A stretch of 64,000 nt of DNA from NCBI GenBank assembly GCA_025267735.1, contig CM046301.1, forward strand, positions 66,731,872 to 66,795,871, in the 5' to 3' direction. Numbering within the stretch: the stretch's first letter is position 1; the number at the start of each line of letters is the position of its first letter. This stretch comes from Mactra quadrangularis (Eukaryota; Mollusca; Bivalvia; Venerida; Mactridae). Positions 38,042-49,423 of this stretch are shown in pieces. The notes beneath the pieces were generated by a model. It was not told the DNA's origin, did not search any database, and was given only the letters and a program-made list of their open reading frames with translations. The translations under genes and the position numbers were made by a program.

Positions 38042-38345
38042 AGTTGGACTGACCGCTGTGATATAACCTTTATAAGGAATAGCTACAGCATAAAACCCAA
38101 CAAAACTTGAATAAATCTAAACACAATGAATACCCCAGTACTTTCATTGCTTGATTTTGTTGGGTTTTATGCTGTAGCAACATCTTATAAAGGTTATATC
38201 ACAGCGGTTAGTCCACCTACTCACTGTTCCTGGAGAGGCTTCATCTCTAACAAACTACAAGGTGCATACTTCGTCAGGGACTGACTATTGCCCTACATGA
38301 TTTAGAATCAGTTGAAGGAGGCAGACTGGCTGTTGAAATTATTAG
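38042..38345. repeat. Inverted SINE C pair (palindrome plus SINE on - strand)
   Basis: The 3' tail of one SINE C on the + strand (38042-38106, ACCGCTGTGATATAACCTTT to AAACCCAACAAAAC) faces a longer SINE C on the - strand (38155-38345) across about 50 bp, giving inverted arms of about 62 bases. The same pair is at 53530-53825. Confidence 0.75.
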
Positions 38346-39301
38346 TGGTGTTAATAACATGTTTTATATCATACTCTCTTCACAACAAAAATCTGCTTGA
38401 GTCATTGATCATAATGAACGATTGAATTTATTAATTACTATGATTACTGTTGTAATTAGTCAAAGTTATGAACTGTGACTATATGACTCTGATATTGTTT
38501 AATTATTCTGCGTGTCAAAAAAGTCCAATATACAACTTGAATTTTCCATTTCTGCTGAATAATAGTATATTATATTTTTGTACAACCATAATATCTGTCC
38601 TTCATCCAATGCGCCGTAAAATTCAGGTTTAATTGCACACGACCCGAAATGTTACAGTCCAGAAATACTGATCTGTAACACAAACCCAATTCGCGGGAAT
38701 CAGCACTTACAATAATGTTTACAGTATGTTTCTTATCTCTGTTACAAGTTAACCACTTCATGTATATTCTTCAAGATCATTTTTGTGTGGTCAAACTGTG
38801 CATCTGGTCAATTTTTCGCACAGAAGTACATAAAGTACCAGTTTCAGTATGATGTTGCAAATAATGAATACAAAAAATGTTATATCAGGGACTGCTATAT
38901 ACTGCCAGCGTCCATACTATGTTCAGGAATAAGAGACATACAAAGATAAAACATGTAACAGTAGGCCCCTGTAGATCTATGATTCTACTCAGAACAAGTA
39001 ATTTGCTTGTTTTAATTTCACCAGTTGAACAACCCTGTCTTTATGTTCTATGTCTTGGTAAATGAAATAAAAAAGGAAGCTGATTACAAAGAGGTATAAA
39101 GCATCAACAAACCAGGATCCATGAAACAAAATATCATCTTGACATGGATTTTTTTTTAATCTAAAGAACAATTTGGTTCTGATATATATATAAAAATGTT
39201 TGTTTCTAGATGAAAACCCCCCAGATATATGGACCATTCTAATTTTTCTTCTATATATTTGAATTGATTAAGCCAGAGTGTCTCGGATTAGGCATTAGTT
39301 T

Positions 39302-39395
39302 TTAAGTGAATTGGGAGAATAAAAACCATACGCCCTGGCTGGGTATCGAACTTGTTTTCCTCAGTGGTAGGCAAGACACACAACTAAAGTAGTTG
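39302..39395 (-). mobile_element. SINE-like fragment, segmental copy 1
   Basis: CCCTGGCTGGGTATCGAAC and CAGTGGTAGGCAAGACACAC read, on the - strand, like a tRNA-type promoter with a GTTCGATACCC B-box. The counterpart is at 57643-57737. Confidence 0.5.
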
Positions 39396-39409
39396 GAAGT
39401 GATTATTTA

Positions 39410-42400
39410 CAGCCGTTTCGCGTTAAGTTAAGCAATTGCAAAAATATCATGTCACATAGTATTTTTACTAAGAATATAGCATGGTTTATTACCAAATTTG
39501 TCCTTTACTTTTAAGACATATGTCTACACCGAAAACATATACATTTATAAACATAACCATTACTAGATGATAATTTTACTCAGCGGGAATGTTGCATATT
39601 CATCAAAATACCTTGTCCCACTGATTGGGTCAATTGATATTCAGATTTATTGTCGCCCTATTCTGCTCAAGGAATGAGAATTCTGACTTTCATTATAAAG
39701 CATACACATAGGTAAAACAACTGCAATAGTTTGAACTTCCACAACTTACATCATAAAAATATTTTCGCATTGACTTTGCTGTCCCACAAATTCACGTGAA
39801 TTACGTTACCATTTTCCACAGGCTTGTTGGCATGATGTTTATTGCATTATATATATGTATTTATCTTCTGGGAACTACTCAATGTATGTAGCACACAATT
39901 GACAAATGAGATTGGCTGTTAATTAATTGTATAATCCACACATCTCCTCAGAACGGTATTCACTCAATAAAACCTAGGTTTAGTGAATTACGTTACTAGC
40001 TATTTTCATACACACTAACATTACCTTTATCCACTTACTGAATTCCATCTAAACTACCCTCTTATAAACTTAAGTAATAACCAAATGAATTAACATTGCC
40101 TTGATGCAATTAAATAAACAGCCCAATAAACAATCGATTCGTGAATTACGTTATTGTGAATTACGTTACCGCAAATATCAGTTAGTCGCCGAAATTAGGA
40201 TCGAGGGTCAATTATAACAGGTTAAATTTACAGCAACACCTTAGAACGTTGAGGTGTCAATATTTTGAAAGTTTTTGAAGAAGGAAATTGCATAAGTAAG
40301 AGACTTTTACGAATATTTTATGATGAATGTGAGTCATGTATGTTTCTTAAATAGTTTCATCATACAAGTGCATAATAGATAAATCCGTTTTGTATCAGTT
40401 GTTTTTTCTGGGGCATTATTTTAGTTACACAGTAACAATTATTTTGTATTGTTCATATGTTCATGCGAGACACACATTTCAAATGGTAACGTAATTCACA
40501 GAGCGGTAACGTAATTCACAATCCCTCTAATTTTGTTTGGCCAGTGGGTAAAAGCAATGTTTAGATGCAAAGGGCATAGAGAGATTGAAGAAAGCCAAAA
40601 TATGGCTAAAGCTACTTTAAAAGAGAAAATTAATTGAATTAAAACTTTAAAACATTTTAAAAACTAACAACCAATATAGGTCCAAATATATTTAGAATGA
40701 GACAAAAATGTATACGATTATGAACCCATACAATATATAAAAGCAGAAACCAAAGGAGGCGCATGACGATAAAAGGCAAAGTTGCAGATCGTTGTAACAC
40801 TAATCTAAATGTAGCGATAATTGATTATAAGGCAGATGGATTATGCGATTTAATTAAAATGGTGGCAGTGCCCAATTCCTTTTATGTAGAGAAGGAGATA
40901 TTCTGACATGAAGTTCACAGAGAGAGCTGGTAGCTGGAAAACTACATGTTGTGTGAAGAAGGCAGACAAGAAGACAGAGAATCTAGATGTAAAATTGTCC
41001 GTGCTACAGTTCAAATTTATCAACACTTGACGCAAGAGACAACCAGCGGTGCAAACTTGTGGGCAGACATACTGTGGGCTAAGATATTGTTATGTATATT
41101 CTATGTATAAGAACGTTGGTAATAATTACAATAATAATTACATGTAGGCAATAAAATATGTTATATCTAAATTGGTGATAATGTGGAGTGAGAAAACCAT
41201 GCACTTGTCTTTACAATAAGAAGTTACATCATCGTTACTCAACGCTGACGTCGGAATGCTTCAAGTTCAATATACTAGAAGTGTTGAAACATGTTACATG
41301 TAAACTTATTTTTCATGCATCCAATATATTTTTTAAAGCTTCAAATCAATCTTGACAAGGAGTATTGAGTGATGTTCTTTTACGTTTAGTCCCATGAAAC
41401 AGAAATAAATCATGTATAAACTGCAGGCTTCCAATTATGCCTCGTATGTAAAATACGAAAATATTTCATATAACAGAAAATATGCCCCTCCATTTAAATC
41501 ATTGTTAACAGTTTGGAAAATTGTGTTTGCAAACTCGTCAACTAATAATAAATTATACATAATGACCAATAAGTTAGTTTTCATCATTGGCAGAACAAGG
41601 ATTTCTCTATTGTTAAATTGAGTTAGAGTGTCAGCAATATAGAACATTTTCAAACATGAAAGAAGTTTTGTACAAATATATTGTGAATTACGTTACCGTT
41701 CTTTTCTTAAATTAGCGACATTATGGTTCTCCATGATATGTCCTTTTTACAGCTTTATCAAGTATTTACTACGTATTCAGTGTTGTAAACATTTATTTGT
41801 TATCACAGCTTGCGTATTAATCATTTGGCAATGTATTTTAAAAGGCATTTTGAAATTTTATAAAACTGCGTATGTCGTACAAAGGTTTCAATTATATAAA
41901 AGTCCGAAGTCATCCAATCTACTGCTTAAAATCTCAAAATTAGCACAAATGAACTATAGTACACTAAAGAGATTTTTCCATTTTATATCTCTAGTTAACA
42001 GTAATTACTTTTATAGATTCACGCCATATAAAATAAAATTTATGTGAATTACGTTACCATTAGTACATATAAATACACACTGTTGTACTACACTATCCTT
42101 TCAATATTTTGACACCGTAGTTTGAATACTTTTAGAAAAGGGTATGACATTTTGTATCGATATTTCAATGTTAAAGTATGTCATGCTTATCATTATCTAT
42201 ACTTTTTGACAGGGAAAGGACTTTTTCTAAATGAAAAAGGCCAATAAAATAGTCTATAATCTATTTGTTTCGTCCTTATTATGTTTGATATGCATATTTG
42301 TTCTTGTTATGTGTTGGTTGTTTGATAGGTAGAAATGATCAATGAATTGAAAAAACTCACCATCGGTGTCACACATGGTTTGTATTTTAATTTTAGACAT

Positions 42401-42627
42401 TGTTAATAATTGATTCACTACAGTAACGTAATTCACGGATAGGAATTACTAGGTAAAACTCATCACAAATATTTACTTATTAACGAACTTGTTATTAAAA
42501 AAACTTCTGATTTTAAGTCCGTGAAAGGTTGAAGTTTACATTTTTAAACAAACTTTTCGAGTGCTGCAACATAAATTTCATGTGACATATTTTCTTAATA
42601 ATTGCTTAACTTAACGCGAAACGGCTG
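39410..42627. mobile_element. 3.2-kb TIR element with iterated 14-bp motif (segmental copy 1 only)
   Basis: Ends are identical for 28 bases (CAGCCGTTTCGCGTTAAGTT...) and similar for about 50. The target duplication is TTA (39407-39409, 42628-42630). The paralogous site at 57738-57760 (GATTATTTAGTCAAATC) has one TTA and no insert, so both borders are certain. A 3-bp TTA target fits PIF/Harbinger, but no transposase or Myb-type ORF is visible; the longest frames are about 100 codons with no known motif. The interior carries nine GTGAATTACGTTAC motifs. Confidence 0.85.
39796..42436. repeat. Nine interspersed GTGAATTACGTTAC motifs
   Basis: Plus orientation at 39796, 39983, 40141 (last base changed), 40156, 41683 and 42044; minus orientation (ending in GTAATTCAC) at 40485, 40505 and 42423. 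Most extend to GTGAATTACGTTACC. All lie inside the TIR element; I saw none elsewhere in the window. Confidence 0.9.
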
Positions 42628-42719
42628 TTAGTCAAATCACCACGGTTTAGAAAATGAATGTTTAATTTACTTTCTTACTTGATAGAATACACTCATTAAT
42701 ATTAATTTTGAAGTCATTT

Positions 42720-43020
42720 TACAGGAAAGTGAACTCCTCAAGGTTTATCCAAAACATAGTGAGTTATTTCCCTTGATTTATCAAATATCATTTTGAAAAT
42801 ACGATGTGTGATTTTCACGGACACCGGATACACAAAATGGTGGAAAATTGATAACTTTAATAGCTTGGAAACAATCTTAATTTACTTGTTTATTATCATG
42901 ATAAAGCCATCTTTCATATGACCTAATGGTATGTATCTTAATAATATGGAAAAAGTTATGTTTAATATGTTAAGGAAAAGCCTCAAAGCGAGCTCGACGA
43001 ATTTTAGCAGGAGATGTAAA
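42720..43020. repeat. Repeat H, uninterrupted copy
   Basis: GAACTCCTCAAGGTTTATCC to AATTTTAGCAGGAGATGTA. It equals 29231-29467 joined to 31812-31888, so it gives the empty site of the 29468-31811 element. Confidence 0.8.
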
Positions 43021-43548
43021 TTGTATTGTACAAACACTGTCACTTGATCTCGTTCCTCACCTGAATTCGGTCCTTTCGTCAAAAAGTTGTTTACTTTGCT
43101 ATTTTATTGCATATGACGTCATCAATTCGTGTGCACAATGTCAAGTAAACAATCAACGCATCTACAACTTTCAAACGAGAATAATGTGCAAGAAACAGGT
43201 TTTTAGAATGAAAATTTTGTGATGGTGAATATTTTTCAGTAAATCCTTATTACCTTTTTCTGCTCTGTCAGTACAATCCATTAAATATTGTTTATAAGTA
43301 TGTTATAATAAAAAAAAGCACATGGCAGGTAGCCCTTGCTCATAAAGTCACGTGACTGTCAAGTGGCAGCTAATTATGACGTCACAATGAGCCAAATACG
43401 GTACACTACAAGTGCGAAATTAGGTCATCTATTTTAAGCCGCCATGACAGTTTTCAGAAAATGGTCGTGTTTTTTTTAAAGAATTTGGATTTGTTTTAAA
43501 TATAAAATATCAGCAAGTATATGATAAACAAATGGAATATAGATTAAA

Positions 43549-43642
43549 AGGTTCGTTTTTAATGTATTTTTCTGAAAGTATTGTTGCATTAATTAGAAAT
43601 GGTTCATTGAGTCCTTAGAGGTGCGAGAACCCGTCTGTCCAC
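43549..43642 (-). repeat. Inverted copy of 31889-31988
   Basis: GGTTCGTTTTTAATGTATTT to GAGGTGCGAGAACCCGTCTG is the reverse complement of the block following repeat H at 31.9 kb. Confidence 0.8.
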
Positions 43643-43654
43643 CATAATTATTGT

Positions 43655-43795
43655 TAGATAGTAAACACAGGGGCCAAGCTCCCCTTATTCAACTTTTGAT
43701 TTCTTATTCCATGAAAGCGGAAAGCTGGAAACAAATGGAGATTAAAAGTAGAGAATAGAATCTAGTTTAACAGACCCCGCTATTGCTCATGTTTC
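43655..43795 (+). repeat. Repeat J, copy 2
   Basis: GGGGCCAAGCTCCCCTTATT, CTGGAAACAAATGGAGATTA and CAGACCCCGCTATTGCTCAT match 34440-34640. Confidence 0.75.
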
Positions 43796-45095
43796 GGATG
43801 TTGCATTGTTTACAAATTTTTGAAGCTGTTTTGTTTTTAAGCTAGTCTTAAGCTAAGACCCTACGTATGATTTTTATCATTTGGACATTTCTCTGTTACG
43901 TAGGGTCTTAACGGATTGCTTCAAAAACGCATAGCAAAATATTTTTTTCAAAAAGTATATGAATGTTGGTCAAATTAGCACCAAAGGATAGATAAAAGCT
44001 TACTTTTTACATAACAGAAAAACGTCCGTATGATAAAATAGTTATGTAGGGTCTTATATTTAGGACTATTTTTAACCATGCAGTATTTTATTCATTATTT
44101 AATTGAATTATTTTTATAACTTTTTAAAAAAAAATTTTTGTTATCCATTTTAATATCAGCAGGGATGTTGGGGCAGTCGCAAAAACAGAAAATTAGCCGC
44201 ATTTACCTTCACATGTCTACTCATGAAACAGCTTGTGTGCAGGCATATTTATCGTTGACGTACCTAAGTTCACGACCAACCTTGATTTGCGGCTATTTTT
44301 GTTTATTTTCATACCCTCGCGAGATTTCGAAATCGAGGCTATAATCTGACGTCACGTTTACAACTTGGTTTACGCTACCGTATCTATCTATTATTATTAT
44401 AGACTATTAACTTAATCAGAATGCGTTTAAATAGTTTTTCTTGCAAAATTTGTTTGAGATTTCACAATGACACACTTTTTCTTATTCCAAAATATGTTGA
44501 CTTTGATATTAACAATTTATTTACCGAAAACATAAAAAATACTTAACCAGAACGTTTTTCTGCAATGTTTTTCGTAAAATCTGGGATACCAGACACACAA
44601 AATAAATTTTCATTGGCCTTATTTCAATGACGTTACAGCTCGCGAATCTAAAGTACCTTTTTCAAGATGGCTGCCGCTATACAGTTGTAGTTTGTTTTTA
44701 TGTGTTTCAACTGTTTTTCTTTCACTTCGGACAGGATTATTGACTGATATTGGTGCAAAATAAAATGATAGTGTCAATAAAGCAGGTTACCAACGACATT
44801 AAATGTTTTAAGTGACATTTTATTGTTTTTAACGCTTAACACCACGAATCACGGTTAGTCCTGGTTATATTTACTGCCGGGGTCCACTCAACTAGATGTG
44901 TTCCAAAGTAAAAAATTGAACCATCCATAGGAAATATATTTTGATTGTCAATTTTCAAAACACTGATTAAAAACTTTTTGTGTGTTTAAGAACTTTACTG
45001 CACACATTTATAAAGTGTCTCATCACAAAGTAATGAACAAGTTGGATCCAGGATTTATTGTACACATTTTGCAAAAAATGTCACATTTTGATTTT

Positions 45096-45180
45096 AACTA
45101 GAGCTGTCAGTAGAGAAAGCATGCTGGACTAAGTAAATATTTGTTCCATGAGATGTGGTTGATGACAAGAAACATACATA
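45096..45180 (-). mobile_element. HINE-like family A 3' end fragment
   Basis: TAGAGCTGTCAGTAGAGAAA then GCATGCTGGACT is the reverse complement of the family A 3' end (GAGCATGCTGTC, GACAGCTC). It is followed by GAGATGTGGTTGATGACAAG, the family A unit inverted. Confidence 0.6.
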
Positions 45181-45708
45181 TTTGAAAATATAACCTTAAC
45201 TGATTTAAAGTAAAAAAAAGCATATTCTTTTAAGAAAATTTTAAGTTCATGGAAGACAATGTAAAATAGCGTTTTTTTATGTTTTTTTAGTGGATTTCAC
45301 AATTTTATCCACAACTGATGAAGAGATTCAGGTGGTTTTTGCATGTATATCCCAGAAGTGCCCCTGATATTGGAAATATTAGTGTGTATCCCACACCATG
45401 GAATAAACCCTGCTGCCAGCTGATTACCCAATTTGTATTTGTACATGCCTAATCTACAGTACCAGCAATCCAGTTTTAACCAAATCAATTTTTTTTTGAA
45501 TGGTCAAAATGACCATGAAACAAACGAAAATCAACAGAAACTTTCACAGGCCTGTACATTTTTACTGTTTTGTGAAGAATGTTTTATGAATAATTTAAGA
45601 AAACAATTTATTTGCTTTTGTTCAAAGTTGTCAATTCCTGATTGATGTATTCGTTTAATCTTTAATTTGTTTGACTTGATTCATGATTTACTTTTACGTC
45701 TTAATTTT

Positions 45709-45945
45709 TTTTTTTACAATACAATATGTCTTTATTTAGCATAATCTATACAGATCATTGCCTTAAAGAAGGCAAACACGAGTATCAGAGAAGAACATGA
45801 CAATACATGAAACACACAAATAAATACAATAAATAAAACAATCACATTATCATTACTATCATTACTATTATCATATCTAAATTTCTCAATATTCAAATTA
45901 TGGGATGTACATCTTAATTGTGTCAAAGCTATTTTATGTTTATCA
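45709..45945 (-). mobile_element. Candidate retroelement 3' end
   Basis: On the - strand it ends ATAAAGACATATTGTATTGT plus an A run (T run at 45706-45715), with a hairpin TTGCCTTnnnAAGGCAA nearby. This is typical of a truncated LINE 3' end. It has no ORF of note. Confidence 0.45.
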
Positions 45946-46102
45946 TTAATAATAGAAGTGTGAATAATAAGAAATAAATGTAAGTGAAAGTGTAAACTGT
46001 TTGGCTCATATTAGTTAAAAGCACGAAATGCAAGTGTATCTTGAAAGTGGTTAACAACAAGTTGGATATTGATGTTTTTAGTGTAACATGAAAGATATAG
46101 TA

Positions 46103-46880
46103 CGGCTATTGGTACTTTGCGAAACAGAACGAATCGAGAAAGAATGGGCAAATTGGTATAATGACAACAACAGAGCAAACATAGTAGTTTCTAGAATAAT
46201 CACATGTGCACATACAAGAAAATATGCCACAAGCCTTCCCTTTACAAACATACAAATTGTCCAATTATCTTATAACATACATGTAAAAGAGGGGACGTGT
46301 AGATCCTGGATCGGCAATTATAACTACATAATTAAAGCCATAAATAATTATTTTATATACCCGGAAAAATTCCATGTCGAGGTTATTTATGAAGATACAT
46401 GTAATGATATCAATATATTTTTTCTCGTTCCGTTCCGTTTCGCAAAGTACCAATACCTGTGTGGGTATTGGTACTTTGCGAAACAGAACGGAACAAGAGA
46501 GAATGGGCTAAATTGGTATAATGACAACAACAGCGCAAGCATAGTAGTTTGAAGAATAATCATGCAAGCACATACAAGGAAATATGCAAAAAGCCTTCTC
46601 TTTACAAACATACAAATTGTCCAACAATCTTATAACATACATGCGAAAAGGCGACTTGTAGATCCTTGGTCGGCAATTATAACTTCATATATAATTGTTT
46701 GTGTATAATGAGTTTCATCGGATAGCCTAAGATTATACAAAGTTCATATAATTTACTAATATGATTACTGTATATTGATTTTAAGAATTTACATTTATTT
46801 CTTAATTTCCCCCATGTGGTGCCTCTCGTCCTGTTCTGTTCCATTTCGTTCCGTTTCTCAAAGTACCAATTGCCATAAAT
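46103..46880. mobile_element. Tandem (dimeric) TIR element at TA
   Basis: Left end GGCTATTGGTACTTTGCGAA; reversed right end GGCAATTGGTACTTTGAGAA. A second full left end starts at 46463 (GGTATTGGTACTTTGCGAAA), right after an internal right end (CGTTTCGCAAAGTACCAATA, 46438-46457). Two head-to-tail units thus share one insertion. TA flanks; the empty site is GATATAGTACCCCATAG at about 34834. Confidence 0.78.
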
Positions 46881-46989
46881 TACCCCATAGTTGACTCACA
46901 AATGTTCGTTTAAATATTTTAACAACTACATATGTATTTAAATTATCTGCTGGGGAAATGTGATTACTTAGAAAATTTGTTTTAAGTAT

Positions 46990-47123
46990 ATTTCATTTAT
47001 TTTCAGATAAAACTACTACAATGAATCATTCATCAAAAAATTGAATAATACTTCTGATAAAATAAGCATCAAATATACAACTTTCAATTTAATGATACAT
47101 AAATGTGATATAAAATATTTAAG
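46990..47123 (+). promoter_or_regulatory. 5' UTR exon of intact zinc-finger gene
   Basis: TTCATTTATTTTCAG is a good acceptor near 46992-47006. ATGAATCATTCATCAAAAAA then gives a tiny upstream frame (MNHSSKN, TGA), followed by AT-rich leader to the ATG at 47124. Confidence 0.55.
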
Positions 47124-48089
47124 ATGGAGGATAGATTTCAAACTAGGGGTAGACCTTACAAATGTGGTATTTGTAGTGCTGGTTTTTATCACCAACAAGA
47201 TTTAATAAAGCACATGAGAAAACATTCTGAAGAAAAGCCTTTTAAATGTGGTGTTTGTATGTTTGAGTTTAAAAGAGAATACTTTTTAAGAAATCACATG
47301 AGAATACATACAGGAGTGAGACCTTTTACTTGTGATATTTGTATGTCTGCATTTACATTGAAAGCTGTTTTAAAAAATCACATGAAAATACATACTGGAG
47401 AGAAGCCTTTTAAATGTGATATTTGTATTTCTGAGTTTACTAGGAAAGGAAATTTAAAAGATCACATGAGAATACATACAGGAGAGAAACCTTTTAAATG
47501 TGATGTTTGTATGTCTAAGTTTTCACATAAAATAAATTTAAAAAATCATATGAGAAAACATTCAGCAGAGAAACCTTTTACTTGTGATATTTGTATGTCA
47601 GAGTTTACACAACTTGGAAATTTAAAAATTCACATGAGAAAACATACAGGAGATAAGCCCTTTCAATGTGATCAATGTTTTTCCAAGTTTACTGCGAAAG
47701 CAAGTCTAAAATATCACATGAGAATACATTCTGGAGAAAAGCCTTATAAGTGTGATGTTTGTATGTCAGAGTTTAGGGAAAAGGGAAATCTTAATAGTCA
47801 CATGAGAATACATACCAGAGAAATACCCTATAAATGTGATGTTTGTATGTCTGAATTTACACATAAAGGGTCATTTAAATGTCACATGAAAGTACATCGG
47901 TCTACTGAGAAGAAGCCTCATAAATGTGATGTTTGTATGTCTGAGTTTGCAAAGAAATATAATTTTGAAGTTCACATGAGAACACATACAGGAGAGAAGC
48001 CATATAAATGTGATGTTTGTATGTCTAAGTTTAGACAAAAAAGGGATTTAAATTCTCACATGAGAAAACATAATGGAGAGAAGCCTTAA
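47124..48089 (+). CDS. C2H2 zinc-finger protein, 11 fingers, intact single-exon ORF
   Basis: A 321-residue protein made almost wholly of 11 tandem C2H2 fingers, from YKCGICSAGF (about residue 12) to YKCDVCMSKF...HMRKH and a final NGEKP. Each has the C-x2-C-x12-H-x3-H pattern and zinc ligands are all present; linkers are TGEKP or variants (HSAEKP, HTREIP, and one longer HRSTEKKP). There is no KRAB, BTB or other effector domain, so the specific role cannot be told; by family it binds DNA in the nucleus. The ATG at 47124 (MEDRFQTRGRPYKCG) is chosen because it is the first in frame and its surroundings are homologous to the eroded starts of the two 7-finger paralogues. The stop is at 48087-48089. 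Confidence 0.9.
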   Translation: MEDRFQTRGRPYKCGICSAGFYHQQDLIKHMRKHSEEKPFKCGVCMFEFKREYFLRNHMRIHTGVRPFTCDICMSAFTLKAVLKNHMKIHTGEKPFKCDICISEFTRKGNLKDHMRIHTGEKPFKCDVCMSKFSHKINLKNHMRKHSAEKPFTCDICMSEFTQLGNLKIHMRKHTGDKPFQCDQCFSKFTAKASLKYHMRIHSGEKPYKCDVCMSEFREKGNLNSHMRIHTREIPYKCDVCMSEFTHKGSFKCHMKVHRSTEKKPHKCDVCMSEFAKKYNFEVHMRTHTGEKPYKCDVCMSKFRQKRDLNSHMRKHNGEKP

Positions 48090-48270
48090 ACTTAGATTAT
48101 TGTAAGTTTAAGTGAGTTTAGTGAAGTAGGTGAGTTTAAAAGGTATGAGTCTTCATTTAGGATAGAAGTCTTATAAATGTTGTGTTTTTTCTTTCTTAAA
48201 TTTTTTTTTTCTATGCTAGTGACAGTATGACTATGAATTAATGTTAGTGTTTGCCTCAATAAAATGTGTC
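48090..48270 (+). promoter_or_regulatory. 3' UTR and poly(A) signal of the 11-finger gene
   Basis: CTCAATAAAATGTG places AATAAA at 48258-48263, about 170 bases after the stop. Confidence 0.55.
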
Positions 48271-48305
48271 GAGTGTTTCTTTGAGTTATTGGCAATTAGT
48301 CATAT

Positions 48306-48785
48306 TAATATTGTATGTATAAAACCTTACTGAAAAATTTATCATGTTTTATTTGGATATCAATTGATTGTTGAATGTATTTTAAGTAAATTAATATTCT
48401 GTAAAAAGACGACCATGCTTTAAGAACTGTATATATACACTGTAAACCTGCTGTAAGTGGCCAGTCTGGCTTCCTCTCGAAGGAACTTGTGCAATAATGC
48501 TCTTGGAATAAGCGGTCACATGCTGGCCATTCAGTTCCTCTAAAAACGGTCAATTAACCTGTAATAAACAGTCACTACCGACCAAGATTTTTTTCTTTTT
48601 TTTTTTAATTTACGTGTCACCAAAGTCAGCGTAACATGTATTCTTACATGGAATCAGACTTTAAGCGTTAATCTAACTTAAATATATACATATGTATATC
48701 ATATTTAGTGTTGTTTTGATGTGTGTAGAATTGTAGTTTGATAGTAGCAAAAAAATAAATAGATTCTCATACAAACATTTAACAA
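48306..48785. repeat. Repeat G, copy 3, split by a 250-bp insert
   Basis: 48306-48440 and 48693-48785 match 24060-24270. The insert starts ACTGTAAACCTGCTGTAAGT and contains GAATAAGCGGTCACATGCTG; I could not identify its ends as inverted repeats. Confidence 0.6.
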
Positions 48786-49295
48786 AATAGAGCAAATCAA
48801 TGGCGTAGCTTGCCCAAAATAAATTCTACATCTCAGTAGCTGCAGTCTAGAGTATTTTAGGTCATTTGTTATCATTTTTCCTCTTACAGAATTTCTGAAA
48901 TATTAAGAAATTACAACACTATCTTTACTGACGGATTTACTCCTGACTAATTCGGGGTTTGCTTATCCGCTATGTAATCTTAGATCGTTTTGAATTCGGG
49001 ATTATTTCTGATATGTGTTTCTTTCAAAAAGTTAGAAATTTAGAGACTTGAAAATTAATGCTTTTGAATGCAGCTACTTAAATGAAGAATTTTAGTGTTT
49101 TAACAATGATTTTAACAACATGATTTGTTTTAACAATGTACATATAACGGGTAAAAATGACCTGAGCTACTGAAATTTAGAATTTAAAAAAAATGTGCAC
49201 TTAAAAATGTTAGGTCTAACTTATTGTATCACCTTTAAATTTACACTCCTCATTATCAACATATCCCGTGTGACAAGGTTCAAATGTAAAAGCCG
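48786..49295. other. Spacer with nothing recognised
   Basis: AT-rich sequence with no open frame, repeat or hairpin that I can support. Confidence 0.5.
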
Positions 49296-49423
49296 TCTGC
49301 CTAGCCCAGTTAGTAGCACGCAAGTCTACTGATCGAGGGGTAGTTGGTTTTATTCCTGGGCGGGTCATACTTGAGCTTGGTCATGAAATTATTTCTAAGA
49401 CCAATCCCTCCTACCAATGATTT
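49296..49423 (+). mobile_element. SINE C, left part, interrupted by HINE D
   Basis: CCCAGTTAGTAGCACGCAAG, GGTTTTATTCC and GGTCATGAAATTATTTCTAA; it stops at CTACCAATGATTTT where HINE D begins. Its right part survives only in segmental copy 1 (35268-35357). Confidence 0.7.

Larger units (their letters stand above)
34998..43020 (+). repeat. Segmental duplication, copy 1
   Basis: It is collinear with about 49730-58240, same orientation: HINE D remnant, SINE B, zinc-finger gene, its 3' flank, repeat G, inverted SINE pair, SINE-like fragment and repeat H. It differs by a private insertion (39410-42627) and lacks three insertions present in copy 2. Confidence 0.88.
43021..45095. other. Region with no gene seen
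   Basis: Apart from repeat J and the inverted block, I see only AT-rich sequence. 43855-43915 has a short inverted AAGACCCTACGTA / TACGTAGGGTCTT pair. 44640-44700 has AAGATGGCTGCCGC, which resembles a YY1-type promoter word, but no exon follows that I can support. Confidence 0.45.

Noticed and set aside
41733..42047. 104-codon frame inside the 3.2 kb TIR element as its transposase
   Set aside because: No DDE, Myb or other motif; composition looks like chance AT-rich reading.
44680..44700. Promoter of an unseen gene at AAGATGGCTGCCGC
   Set aside because: No open exon, splice donor or conserved peptide follows on either strand within several kilobases.
46088..46552. 154-codon frame in the 46 kb TIR element
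   Set aside because: It runs through two copies of the element end and repeats itself (NWYNDNN twice); no domain is recognisable.
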